Assembly: GCA_040752275.1 (NCBI GenBank) | Contig: JBFMFH010000037.1 | Location: forward strand, 1 to 20,413 | DNA length: 20,413 nt | Direction of reading: 5' to 3' | Origin: JBFMFH01 sp040752275 | Lineage (GTDB): Bacteria > Acidobacteriota > Vicinamibacteria > Vicinamibacterales > JAKQTR01 | Part shown: piece by piece, positions 5,864-13,147 of the stretch | Numbering within the stretch: position 1 is the stretch's first letter | How the letters are laid out: each line of letters opens with the position of its first letter | Notes under the pieces: generated by a model | Seen by the model: only the letters and a program-made list of their open reading frames with translations | Databases searched by the model: none | Told to the model about the DNA's origin: nothing | Made by a program: the position numbers and the translations under genes

Positions 5864-7241
5864 AGCGACCACCGTGCGGCGGGTACATCGAGGGCGGGCG
5901 CTGGAAGTCAATCCGCTCAAGGTCAGTCCAGGCCACGTACTCGGACTGCCGACTGCCGTTGATGAAGATCAGCATGCCGGCGTTTCCCTCGCCGAGGTCG
6001 CCGGCGCGTTCGAGCTGCAGCGCCTCCCCGCTCTGAAGCGTCACTGTGGCGCGATCGGCGCCGGGCTCACCGCGGTCGGGAAGCACGATCGAGACGATCA
6101 GGCCGAAGGGAATAGTGAAGTCCACGCCCAGGGATGGGGCGTCGAGCGTTTCGGTCGTCTCGCTCTCGTCGAGGTCGTAGACCAGCCGTCCGGCGAAACG
6201 CCGGCCGGCGCGGGTGGTCACGATGCCCGTGAGTGGCCGCCCCGGTGGGAAGTCCCGGTAGGTGGGGCCGCTGGCACCGGGACTGAACTCGAGGCGCTCG
6301 AAGGCATCCCAGGAGACGAGCACGCGGCCGTAGCGCTGGTCGTCGACGTAGATCCCGAGGTTGTCCCGACCGGCCTCGGCCGTGCCCGACAGCACCACCT
6401 CGCGGCCGTCGAGCAGCGTCACCAGGGAACTGTCCCGCGAGTGGCGCGCGATCGAACGGATGGCGTCGAACCGCACGCTGAGAGGACCGCCGGTGGTGCG
6501 CCCATCGAGCTGGTCGGTCCCGAGTCCCTCGTTCCGGTTCCACTGGATGAAGCCGCTGAAGGCGCCCTGCGGCGTCCGCACCGTTCCGTGAAGCCTGGGC
6601 GGAATCGCGCCACCGCCGGGCGCGGGAAGCAGATCGATCGCGCGGATGCGGTCAGCGCCAGTGCCGGGGAGGGCTCGGGGCATGGCGGGTGCCAGGTCCA
6701 GGACGCCCTGCAGACCGTCCCAGACACGCACGCCGTCATCGAAATCGTGGAAGGCGTTCCAGTCGAGGTCGAACACGGTCCCGCTCTTGAGCGTCACCCG
6801 CACGTCGACACCGACGAGCTCGATGCGCGAGATGTCGCCGAACCGCGCCATGAAGGGCCGACCGAGGTCGGCCGGCCTCTCCCGTTTCGCGAGTTCGATG
6901 CCGAAGATCTCGATCGGCTGCGACGTCCCCCGCAGCCGTTCTGGCGGCACCTGGGAGGCCCACGGGTTCTGGTCCTTGACGCCGTTGAAGTAATCGCCCC
7001 AGAAGGCCTCCTGATTGCCTCCCCACCTCAGGCGTCCCTCGTACGTGGTACCGCCGTCGACGGTGATGCGGCCGTAGAGAAGGCTCGGGTGCGCCTCCCC
7101 AGCGACCGTCTCGGAGGTCGTCGCGATCGACAGTGAAGCCGCCGGATCGGCCCTCTGCTGGAGAACGACGTAGCCGACGCCGATGGCGACGAGGACGAAT
7201 ACGACGGCGAAAGCGCCCGCGGCGACCGTGGCTCTGGTCAT
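5862..7241 (-). CDS. membrane-anchored protein with three tandem beta-rich repeats, unknown
   Basis: I do not recognise a named family in this 459-residue protein. Residues 7-27 form one hydrophobic segment (signal anchor or signal peptide), so the rest probably lies outside the inner membrane. The remainder reads as three diverged copies of one unit. Each opens with G-x-[IV]-x5-G-x-x-[YF]-x-G-[RF]-[LI] (near 57-71, 219-233 and 339-353). Each then has VTL-x-[SD]-G (149-154, 274-279, 400-405) and ends with W-x-x-[FL] (161-164, 311-314, 438-441), extended to E-R-[LI]-[ED]-F in copies two and three. A small beta-barrel such as SH3 or LSm would fit. The ATG at 7241 has GAGGTG six bases upstream. 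The gene starts 35 bases after the methyltransferase stop, so the two may be co-transcribed. Confidence 0.75.
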   Translation of the reverse strand: MTRATVAAGAFAVVFVLVAIGVGYVVLQQRADPAASLSIATTSETVAGEAHPSLLYGRITVDGGTTYEGRLRWGGNQEAFWGDYFNGVKDQNPWASQVPPERLRGTSQPIEIFGIELAKRERPADLGRPFMARFGDISRIELVGVDVRVTLKSGTVFDLDWNAFHDFDDGVRVWDGLQGVLDLAPAMPRALPGTGADRIRAIDLLPAPGGGAIPPRLHGTVRTPQGAFSGFIQWNRNEGLGTDQLDGRTTGGPLSVRFDAIRSIARHSRDSSLVTLLDGREVVLSGTAEAGRDNLGIYVDDQRYGRVLVSWDAFERLEFSPGASGPTYRDFPPGRPLTGIVTTRAGRRFAGRLVYDLDESETTETLDAPSLGVDFTIPFGLIVSIVLPDRGEPGADRATVTLQSGEALQLERAGDLGEGNAGMLIFINGSRQSEYVAWTDLERIDFQRPPSMYPPHGGR

Positions 7242-7276
7242 GATTGGCACCTCGCCTGCCCCTGCTGGTTCGGCAC

Positions 7277-8026
7277 TCACCTCGTCTTCACGCAGGCGAA
7301 CACCGTGTACTCATCCCCGCCGGCACTGTATCGTCCCTCGTGCACCTCGACATCCGTCTCGCTGAGAACCTGTCTCCATGTGTTCAGGGAAAAGATACCC
7401 ATGGTCCAGTGCTCGGTGTCAATCCGCAGGCGTCCGTGGTCGCGCATCAGATACAGGATGGTCGTTTCGTACTGGTCATCTGCGGGATCGGGGTCGTACA
7501 CGTTCTCGACGAACACCACGGCCAATCCGTCCCGCGTTGCGGGGGTGGCCGTGGTCCTGTTCTGGTGGAACGTCTCGGTCGTCACGTCCGGCGTGGCGAT
7601 CAGCACGCCGCCGGGGTTCAGGTGGGCATAGGCGGTGCGGAACGCTGCCACGAAATCCGTCCGGCAGTTCATGTGCGAGATCGCATCGTCCATGAGCACG
7701 GCGTCGAACGCCCTGCCGAGCCGGCACGTCCGCATGTCACCCTGGACGAAGGTGCAGTCCGGGTTCAGTTCCTTCGCTTGCGTGAGCATCGCGGGACTCA
7801 GATCCAGACCGGTAACACGGAAGTCCCGTTTCAGGTTCAGGACGTTCTTCCCGCCCCCGCACCCGATGTCCAGCAGTGTGGCGGCCGGGCGCCTGGCGTA
7901 CTGACGAATCAGCGCGGTGACGTGCTGGCAGTAGTGGGCGTACTCCGTGGCGGCGTCGCCCCACAACGGCCACAGCCACGCCAGGTCCGAGTACAGGCGG
8001 CAAGTGTCCTTCATTCCGCTCTTCAT
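7277..8026 (-). CDS. class I SAM-dependent methyltransferase
   Basis: A 249-residue methyltransferase of the Rossmann-like class I type. Motif I is LLDIGCGGGKN (51-61), the SAM-binding glycine loop. It is followed by the acidic end of strand two, VTGLDLSPAM (71-80), motif II around FVQGDMR (93-99), and FDAVLMDDAISHM (107-119). The start helix with YSDLAWLWPLWG (12-23) is typical of the small methyltransferases annotated as methyltransferase domain 11 or 25. The substrate cannot be named. ATG codons at 8026 and 8014 are both possible; the first was taken. The 123 bases between its start and attC-like site C hold no gene. Confidence 0.85.
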   Translation of the reverse strand: MKSGMKDTCRLYSDLAWLWPLWGDAATEYAHYCQHVTALIRQYARRPAATLLDIGCGGGKNVLNLKRDFRVTGLDLSPAMLTQAKELNPDCTFVQGDMRTCRLGRAFDAVLMDDAISHMNCRTDFVAAFRTAYAHLNPGGVLIATPDVTTETFHQNRTTATPATRDGLAVVFVENVYDPDPADDQYETTILYLMRDHGRLRIDTEHWTMGIFSLNTWRQVLSETDVEVHEGRYSAGGDEYTVFACVKTR

Positions 8027-8149
8027 GCCACCGCCTGAGTCCTCGCCCGACCCGAAAGTGGATGGCTCCACGGCGCTCGGGCGACATGCGTGCCACCTCG
8101 GCATCGTCACGGGTCCACCTTTCGACTGACGCCTCCGTTCTTCTCGCCC

Positions 8150-8231
8150 GCCACAGGCTGCGAATGAGCCGCGCACCGTGGCGACGATGGCACGTCTCGA
8201 TTGGTGCGTCGGCTCCGTTCGCTTGTTCGGC
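8150..8231 (-). repeat. attC-like site C (degenerate)
   Basis: The right box is GTTCGGC (8225-8231). The expected left box reads GCCACAG (8150-8156) instead of RYYYAAC. The arms are close to those of site D: left GCGAATGAGCCGCGCACC, and complement of right GCGAACGGAGCCGACGCACC, again with extra unpaired bases. The arms and position support it; the damaged left box does not. Confidence 0.45.
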
Positions 8232-8578
8232 GGCTCGTCACGCGGGATCCCCGGATCGCTTCGCAACGGCGCAGACCCAGCGTCTGGTTCGCTCTTCGTG
8301 GTAGAAGAGCAGGACTTCCGAATCGGAGTGGCTCCGGCGAACCTGGTCCGCGGCCCGCGCGGCCGCAGACGTCCCCGGTCTGCGTCAACACTGCGTCCTT
8401 GAAACCCCAAGGGAGTTCGACGGAAGCGCCCCACCCCGCCAGCGGGTGGTGACTCAACCGGTTCTTTGTCGCGGCTCTCCGCGACAATAGGCCTCCTTCG
8501 CTAGCTCTTGCTTAGCCAGCGCCCTTCGCGGTTCATCGGTGATCTCCTCTCCGGATACGATCCTGCTTGGGTCGGTCC
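8232..8578. other. segment between two attC-like sites with no supported gene
   Basis: These 347 bases lie between attC-like sites C and D and contain no reading frame with a recognisable or convincing protein on either strand; the open frames present are Arg/Pro-rich and look like GC-rich noise. It includes a strong hairpin at 8466-8487. Integron cassettes without a gene are known, so it may be one, or a decayed cassette. Confidence 0.4.
8466..8487. terminator. strong GC-rich hairpin
   Basis: TTGTCGCGG-CTCT-CCGCGACAA is a perfect 9-bp stem with a four-base loop. It could stop transcripts coming from the toxin-antitoxin pair on the minus strand. There is no T tract. Confidence 0.4.
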
Positions 8579-8648
8579 GCCCAACGTCAGCGATGAGCCG
8601 CGGCGCCTCTTGCGTCAGTCCGGCGCCGTCGGCTCCATCGCGTTGTCC
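8579..8648 (-). repeat. attC-like integron recombination site D
   Basis: GCCCAAC (8579-8585) and GTTGTCC (8642-8648) bound a 70-base palindrome. The left arm GCGATGAGCCGCGGCGCC and the complement of the right arm GCGATGGAGCCGACGGCGCC match except for two extra bases in the right arm. Such unpaired bases are the hallmark that fixes attC orientation. The toxin stop codon lies nine bases away (8658). This is the clearest of the five sites. Confidence 0.75.
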
Positions 8649-8657
8649 GGCGGCCCG

Positions 8658-8963
8658 TCACATGAGTGGACCACTGCCGCGGCTGGTGTGCCAGAAGGCG
8701 AGCACTTGAAGAGCATCGCCGGCTACCCGGTAGTACACGTAGTACCGAACCCGAGAGAGCGTCACTCGTCGCACTCCCGACAACGTGGCACGCCGGGCGA
8801 CTGTTCCGATGCCAGGTTGCACACGAAGGAGGCCAAGGATCCGGTCAAGCTCTTCGCGGATCGCGTCTGGGGCGGCGGGCCGATTCTCGGCCCACCACGC
8901 TGCGGCGACCGAGATCTGCGTCTGCGCGTCGTCCGTGATCTCGATCCGCAACGGAGTGTTCAC
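8658..8963 (-). CDS. ParE/RelE superfamily toxin
   Basis: A 101-residue toxin of the ParE/RelE fold. An N-terminal strand (LRIEITDDA) leads to the AWWAENRPAAPDAIREELDR helices (22-41). The strand pair with GVRRVTLSRVRYYVYYRV (63-80) and the closing LQVLAFWHTSRGSGP (85-99) are typical of ParE, which poisons DNA gyrase; RelE relatives cut mRNA, so the target is not certain. The GTG at 8963 was chosen because it overlaps the antitoxin stop by four bases (GTGA), the usual antitoxin-toxin coupling. The stop is nine bases from attC-like site D, so the pair looks like a gene cassette. Confidence 0.88.
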   Translation of the reverse strand: MNTPLRIEITDDAQTQISVAAAWWAENRPAAPDAIREELDRILGLLRVQPGIGTVARRATLSGVRRVTLSRVRYYVYYRVAGDALQVLAFWHTSRGSGPLM

Positions 8964-9181
8964 GGAATTCGCCGCAACTGCTCCCGGAGTGTCTCCCAAG
9001 AGACGACCTGACCTCGGTCGGCCTGGGCCATCGCGCTGAGAAGCGCACGTTCCTCTTCGGGCGAAACATCGAACGTGTCGTCATTGTCCCGCGCGACAAC
9101 GGTGACGACCGCACCTTCGGCCAGGGGTTCGCCCTCAAGGACGACCTTTCCCTCGACGACTCGTCCTGTCGCGACCTTCAT
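8960..9181 (-). CDS. antitoxin of the ParE/RelE-type pair
   Basis: A 73-residue partner of the toxin. The N-terminal half, GRVVEGKVVLEGEPLAEG (6-23) then VVTVVARD, looks like a small beta DNA-binding domain of AbrB or related type. The second half, SPEEERALLSAMAQADRG (40-57) with SWETLREQLRRI, is the helix that antitoxins wrap around ParE/RelE toxins. It should neutralise the toxin and repress the operon. The ATG at 9181 fits the family start. It overlaps the toxin gene by four bases and is transcribed first. Attribution to a named antitoxin family is uncertain; the pairing is not. Confidence 0.82.
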   Translation of the reverse strand: MKVATGRVVEGKVVLEGEPLAEGAVVTVVARDNDDTFDVSPEEERALLSAMAQADRGQVVSWETLREQLRRIP

Positions 9182-9200
9182 GTCCGGATCCTACACCTCT

Positions 9201-9218
9201 GTGGCCATCGCTGGCCAC
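9201..9218 (-). promoter_or_regulatory. inverted repeat upstream of the antitoxin, candidate operator
   Basis: GTGGCCA-TCGC-TGGCCAC is a perfect 7-bp inverted repeat, 19 bases before the antitoxin start. Toxin-antitoxin operons usually carry such an operator for autorepression. It could equally be a leader hairpin. Confidence 0.45.
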
Positions 9219-9310
9219 TGCCCGTTGGCGGATCGCACCCCAAGAACCTGAGCACCTTCCTTCCCATCACGTCTTGCGGCTCTTTGATCACTTCGGGATC
9301 GTTCCTGTCC

Positions 9311-9374
9311 GCCGAACGCTCCGGTTCAGCGGCGGGCCGCGCAGCGGACCGTCCGGTGCAACCGGTTGTTATGC
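9311..9374 (-). repeat. attC-like integron recombination site E
   Basis: GCCGAAC (9311-9317) and GTTATGC (9368-9374) bound a 64-base palindrome. The left arm CCGGTTCAGCGGCGG and the complement of the right arm CCGGTTGCACCGGACGG pair apart from extra bases. GTTATGC fits attC right-end boxes closely. The stop of the DUF5655 gene is eight bases away (9383). Confidence 0.7.
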
Positions 9375-9382
9375 GTCGGGAG

Positions 9383-9859
9383 CTAGACGAGATCATCCTG
9401 GAGCCCGACCGTGTCGTGGGATTCCTGCAGCCAGACCCGCAGCTGTTCGTCGAGATCTTCTTCGCAACGGATATCGACATAATGACCACGCCATCGCGGC
9501 CCGTCGTCCGCCGTCTTGACTATCCGGGGATGCTCCAGCCAGCGCCGCAGGGCGAACCCAGCTTGGAATCCGGTCCTACGCGGATACAAGCCCGCGAACC
9601 GCACCCGCGCGACGCACACGAGCCTTGTCTTCTGCGGGATGACCTGCACGTCACCGAGGGACTCAAGCATGGCGACGTACTTCCGAGCCAAGTCGAGCAC
9701 GCCGGGCCGGGCAGCGGCGAACAGGTCCTCCAGTGCGAATCGCCCGCACGAATGCCACAGGTTGCGGCTGATCAATCGTGCGCCACACTCGGGACAGGTC
9801 CAGACGGACGGTCGTTCCCGCGCGCCGGATTGGGGGTTCGTCTCGGCGCCCCGCGCCAT
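9383..9859 (-). CDS. DUF5655-like protein with zinc-ribbon motif
   Basis: A 158-residue protein. A possible zinc ribbon near the N-terminus reads W-T-C-P-E-C-G (20-26) then H-S-C-G (36-39). It is followed by a helical-plus-beta domain with LFAAARPGVLDLARKYVAML (46-65), RLVCVARVRFAGLYPR (79-94) and a closing amphipathic helix (EEDLDEQLRVWLQES, 133-147). This layout matches DUF5655-type proteins, whose function is unknown. The ATG at 9859 was chosen over 9883 because AAGAG lies four bases upstream. The gene ends eight bases from attC-like site E and so would be the cassette preceding the toxin-antitoxin pair. Confidence 0.75.
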   Translation of the reverse strand: MARGAETNPQSGARERPSVWTCPECGARLISRNLWHSCGRFALEDLFAAARPGVLDLARKYVAMLESLGDVQVIPQKTRLVCVARVRFAGLYPRRTGFQAGFALRRWLEHPRIVKTADDGPRWRGHYVDIRCEEDLDEQLRVWLQESHDTVGLQDDLV

Positions 9860-9893
9860 GAGTCTCTTACCTCTCGTACGCATAATAAAGCAA

Positions 9894-9909
9894 ATGTGCT
9901 GCAGCACAT
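9894..9909 (-). promoter_or_regulatory. 16-bp perfect palindrome upstream of the DUF5655 gene
   Basis: ATGTGCTGCAGCACAT is fully self-complementary and lies 34 bases before the ATG at 9859. An AT-rich TTTATTAT stretch follows on the minus strand and could be a -10 element, making the palindrome a candidate operator. No clear -35 is visible. Confidence 0.35.
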
Positions 9910-9990
9910 GTGGTCTACACACACGTGCTGAATCGCGGCGTGATGGGCGTGAGGAGTCCGGCGGACCGGCTGTGAGCATGCCTCTGCGCC

Positions 9991-10043
9991 GAGGCTTCCT
10001 TCGACTCGCTCCCGCTCGCTCAGGACAGGGAAGCCCCAGCCTC
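9991..10043. repeat. imperfect inverted repeat in the intergenic region
   Basis: GGCTTCC (9993-9999) pairs with GGAAGCC (10029-10035), and GAGGCT (9991-9996) could alternatively pair with AGCCTC (10038-10043). The loop contains the repetitive CTCGCTCCCGCTCGCTCAGG. It resembles dispersed intergenic repeats of GC-rich genomes. Confidence 0.4.
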
Positions 10044-10046
10044 AAA

Positions 10047-10124
10047 GGGGCGAGGAGCGCCCCAACGCCGGGGCCGAAGCCCCGGCCTCCAGCGGAGATC
10101 GATGGGCGCCGAGAGGCGGCGCCC
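10047..10124 (-). terminator. three GC-rich hairpins after nuoN
   Basis: Just past the nuoN stop lie, in transcription order: GGGCGCC (10104-10110) with GGCGCCC (10118-10124); GCCGGGGC-CGAA-GCCCCGGC (10067-10086), an 8-bp stem with a tetraloop; and GGGGCG-AGGAG-CGCCCC (10047-10063). They probably end or protect the operon transcript. No T tract is present. Confidence 0.55.
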
Positions 10125-10128
10125 CGCC

Positions 10129-11568
10129 TCAGAAGATCGTCGAGATGGACGCAGCGGCGAGATCGAGCATGCGTGTCGGAAGCACGCCCAGATACAGGAT
10201 GACGAGCACCGACAGCGCCAGGGCCGCCATGGCGGTCCGGGACGGCCGCGGCACGATCTCGTCGCCCTCCCGCTCGGTCATGTACATCATCACGACAACG
10301 CGCAAGTAGAAGAAGACCGAAATGACACTCGTCAGGACGCCCACAATCGCCAGCGCGTACTCGCCGCTCCGCACCGCCGCGCTGAAGACGTACCACTTGG
10401 CCACGAAGCCCGCCATCGGCGGGAAGCCGCCCAGCGAGAGCAGGAACACGGTCAGCAGCGCCGCCACTGCCGGATGGGTGTGCCACAAGCCCTTGTAGTC
10501 CTTCAGATCCTCGCAGGGCCTGTCGTGCTCGCTCAGCAAGGCAAGCACCGCGAAGGCGGCGAGATTGGTCACGGCGTAGACGGCCAGGTAGAACAGGATC
10601 GACGCCTTGCCGACCTCGTTGGCCGCGACGATCGCCACGAGCAGGTACCCCCCATGCGCGATGCTCGAATACGCAAGCATGCGCTTGAGGTTGTTCTGCG
10701 CCACACCCACGACCGTACCGAGGATCATCGTCAGCAGCGCCAGGACCCAGAGTACTGGCGTCCAGTCGGCGCGCAGCGGTTCGAGCGTCGACAGAAACAC
10801 CCGCGCGAATGCCGCGAACGCCGCTGCCTTCACCGCCGTCGACATGAACCCCGTCACCATCGTCGGGGCCCCTTCGTACGCGTCGGGTGTCCACATGTGG
10901 AACGGCACGGCCGCGACCTTGAAGCCGAATCCGACGATGAGCAGGCCCATGCCGACGAGCAGCAACGGGTTCGCCGACATGGCGCGGGCCGCCACGGCGG
11001 TGCCGATCGCATCGAGGTTCGTGCTGCCAGTCAGGCCGAAGATGAACGCGATGCCGTAGAGGAAGAAGGCACTCGAAAACGCGCCGAGCAGGAAGTACTT
11101 GAACGCGCCCTCGGTACTCTGCAGGCGATCCCGGCGCATGCCGGTCAGGACGTAGACGGCCAGCGAGAAGGTCTCGAGAGCCAGGAAGATGACGATCAGG
11201 TCGTTGGCCACCGCCATCAGCATCATCCCGGCAAGGGCGAAGAGCACGAGGCCGTAGTACTCACCTGCGGGCAGACCCTCGCGCTCCAGGACGCCGGGCG
11301 ACAGCACGATCGTGAGAATGCCGATCCCGATGAGGACGACACTGATGAACAGGCCGAACTCGTCCGCCACGACGACGCCGAAACTCTCGGCCCGGCGCCC
11401 CCAGAGCAGCACCGAACTGATGCCCGCCCCGGCCAGGCCGATGAGACCGAGTCCGGCAATGGGCATGCGCTCGCCCTTGTGGCGGAACGCCTCGGCCAGG
11501 AGGCACGCCAGGCCCGCCAGCGTGACGCAGATGACAGGAATGACGCCGTTCAGTGCCGGACCAATCAT
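10129..11568 (-). CDS. nuoN: NADH-quinone oxidoreductase subunit N
   Basis: A 479-residue antiporter-like membrane subunit of complex I, one of three proton-pumping subunits in the cytoplasmic membrane. The NuoN core is visible: NDLIVIFLALETFSLAVYVL with its membrane Glu, EGAFKYFLLGAFSSAFFLYG, then KVAAVPFHMWTPDAYEGAPT with the pumping Lys, and LAYSSIAHGGYLLVA. Length is usual. The ATG at 11568 lies seven bases after the nuoM stop. A GTG at 11583, overlapping nuoM by eight bases, would add five residues. It is the last gene of the operon and is followed by GC-rich hairpins. Confidence 0.95.
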   Translation of the reverse strand: MIGPALNGVIPVICVTLAGLACLLAEAFRHKGERMPIAGLGLIGLAGAGISSVLLWGRRAESFGVVVADEFGLFISVVLIGIGILTIVLSPGVLEREGLPAGEYYGLVLFALAGMMLMAVANDLIVIFLALETFSLAVYVLTGMRRDRLQSTEGAFKYFLLGAFSSAFFLYGIAFIFGLTGSTNLDAIGTAVAARAMSANPLLLVGMGLLIVGFGFKVAAVPFHMWTPDAYEGAPTMVTGFMSTAVKAAAFAAFARVFLSTLEPLRADWTPVLWVLALLTMILGTVVGVAQNNLKRMLAYSSIAHGGYLLVAIVAANEVGKASILFYLAVYAVTNLAAFAVLALLSEHDRPCEDLKDYKGLWHTHPAVAALLTVFLLSLGGFPPMAGFVAKWYVFSAAVRSGEYALAIVGVLTSVISVFFYLRVVVMMYMTEREGDEIVPRPSRTAMAALALSVLVILYLGVLPTRMLDLAAASISTIF

Positions 11569-11575
11569 GGACACG

Positions 11576-13147
11576 CTATTCACCCGCGCCGCGAGACTGC
11601 GGCGAAACCTGGTCCATCTCTCCCACGACCGCGCTCACGACACGTTGCGGCTGCGCGTCTGCCATGCGCGAGACGATCCGGTCGATCGCCGGCTTCATCG
11701 GCTGCAGGAAGATCCAGGGCGCCACACCCATGAACACGGCCATGGCCACCGTCGGCGCGAGCGCCCACCACTCGCGAGCGCTGAGGTCCTTCAGCCCCTC
11801 GTTCTTCGGGTTGGTGACCGAGCCGTAGTTGACTCGCTGGAACATCCAGAGCATGTAGACCGCCGACAGGATGACGCCAGACGCCGCCACCGCCGCGAAC
11901 CGCCAGTCCCACCTGAAGGCTCCGAACAGGACCAGGAACTCGCCGACGAAGCCGTTCAGGCCAGGCAAGCCGATCGACGACAACGTGATGATCATGAAGA
12001 CGGCGACGAAGCGCGGCATCACGCTCTTGAGGCCGCCGAACTCAGTGATCAGCCGCGTGTGCCGCCGGTCCGAGAGCATCCCGACGAGCATGAACAGCGC
12101 GCCCGTGGACACGCCGTGGTTCAGCATCTGGTAGACGGCGCCCTGCAGCCCCTGCACGTTCATGGCGGCAATACCGAGGACGACGAAGCCGAGGTGGCTC
12201 ACACTCGAATAGGCGACGAGCTTCTTCAGGTCCGGCTGCACCATGGCCACGAGCGCACCGTACACGATGCCAATCACGGCCAGCACGGCCAGGTACGGGG
12301 CGAAGTAGGCCGCCGCGTCAGGGAACAACGGGAAGGCAAAGCGCACCAGACCGTAGGTCCCCATCTTCAGCAGGATGCCCGCCAGAATCACAGAGCCCGC
12401 CGTCGGGGCCTCGACGTGGGCATCGGGCAACCAGGTGTGGAACGGAAAGAGCGGCACCTTGATGGCAAACGCCACTGCGAAGGCAAGGAAGCACCAGACC
12501 TGCAGCGCGCGCGGGATGTTCAAGGCGAGCAGGGCCTCGTAGGAGAAGCTGTAGGAGCCGGTGGCGGTGCTGTGCAGGTAGGCGACGCTGAGGATGGCGA
12601 CGAGCATCAGCACGCTGCCAGCCATCGTGTAGAGGATGAACTTGACGGCCGCGTAGATGCGCCGGTCGTAGCCCCAGACCCCGATGAGGAAGTACATCGG
12701 AATCAGCATCGCATCCCAGAACAGGTAGAACAGAAACAGGTCGGTCGCGAGGAACACCCCGATCATCGCGCTCTCGAGCGCGAGCATGAAGAAGCAGAAC
12801 TCCTTGACCTTCCTGTGAACCGAGCCCCACGACGACAGGAGCGCGAGCGGCGTCAGGAAGCCGGTCAGCACCACCAGGAACAGGCTGATGCCGTCAACGC
12901 CGAGGGCGTACTGGATGCCGAACGCGGGAATCCACTCGATCCGCTCGACCATCTGGAAGTCACCACGTGTCGCGTCAAAGCGAGTCCAGAGCACGAGCGT
13001 GAGGGCGAGCTCGACGAGCGACACGGCCAGCGCCGCGACATGGAAGAACCGCTCTCGCCGATTGTCGCGGTTGCCGACAGGCAGCAACAGCAGCGCGCCG
13101 GCAAACGGCAGGGCAATGATGAGCGTGAGCAGAGGCACTACCGCCAT
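11576..13147 (-). CDS. nuoM: NADH-quinone oxidoreductase subunit M
   Basis: A 523-residue antiporter-like proton-pumping subunit. Family landmarks are present: ALGVDGISLFLVVLT (81-95), AIKVPLFPFHTWLPDAHVEA with the central Lys, and KKLVAYSSVSHLGFVVLGI. In transmembrane helix 5 the usual F-W/F-E-x-M-L-x-P-M-Y reads FWDAMLIPMY, so the conserved proton-pathway Glu (E144 in Escherichia coli numbering) is Asp145 here. The C-terminal 40 or so residues are hydrophilic. The ATG at 13147 overlaps the nuoL end by ten bases; a GTG at 13138 would also work. The gene ends seven bases before the preferred nuoN start. Confidence 0.95.
   Translation of the reverse strand: MAVVPLLTLIIALPFAGALLLLPVGNRDNRRERFFHVAALAVSLVELALTLVLWTRFDATRGDFQMVERIEWIPAFGIQYALGVDGISLFLVVLTGFLTPLALLSSWGSVHRKVKEFCFFMLALESAMIGVFLATDLFLFYLFWDAMLIPMYFLIGVWGYDRRIYAAVKFILYTMAGSVLMLVAILSVAYLHSTATGSYSFSYEALLALNIPRALQVWCFLAFAVAFAIKVPLFPFHTWLPDAHVEAPTAGSVILAGILLKMGTYGLVRFAFPLFPDAAAYFAPYLAVLAVIGIVYGALVAMVQPDLKKLVAYSSVSHLGFVVLGIAAMNVQGLQGAVYQMLNHGVSTGALFMLVGMLSDRRHTRLITEFGGLKSVMPRFVAVFMIITLSSIGLPGLNGFVGEFLVLFGAFRWDWRFAAVAASGVILSAVYMLWMFQRVNYGSVTNPKNEGLKDLSAREWWALAPTVAMAVFMGVAPWIFLQPMKPAIDRIVSRMADAQPQRVVSAVVGEMDQVSPQSRGAGE

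Noticed and set aside
8107..8487. Open minus-strand frame of 126 codons between the methyltransferase and site D
   Set aside because: Arg/Ser/Pro-rich composition typical of GC-rich noise, it crosses attC-like site C and the hairpin at 8466-8487, and no start signal is visible.
9894..9909. Palindrome considered as a LexA box controlling an integron
   Set aside because: It fits neither the CTGT-N8-ACAG nor the CGAAC-N4-GTTCG pattern, and it is not next to the integrase relic.
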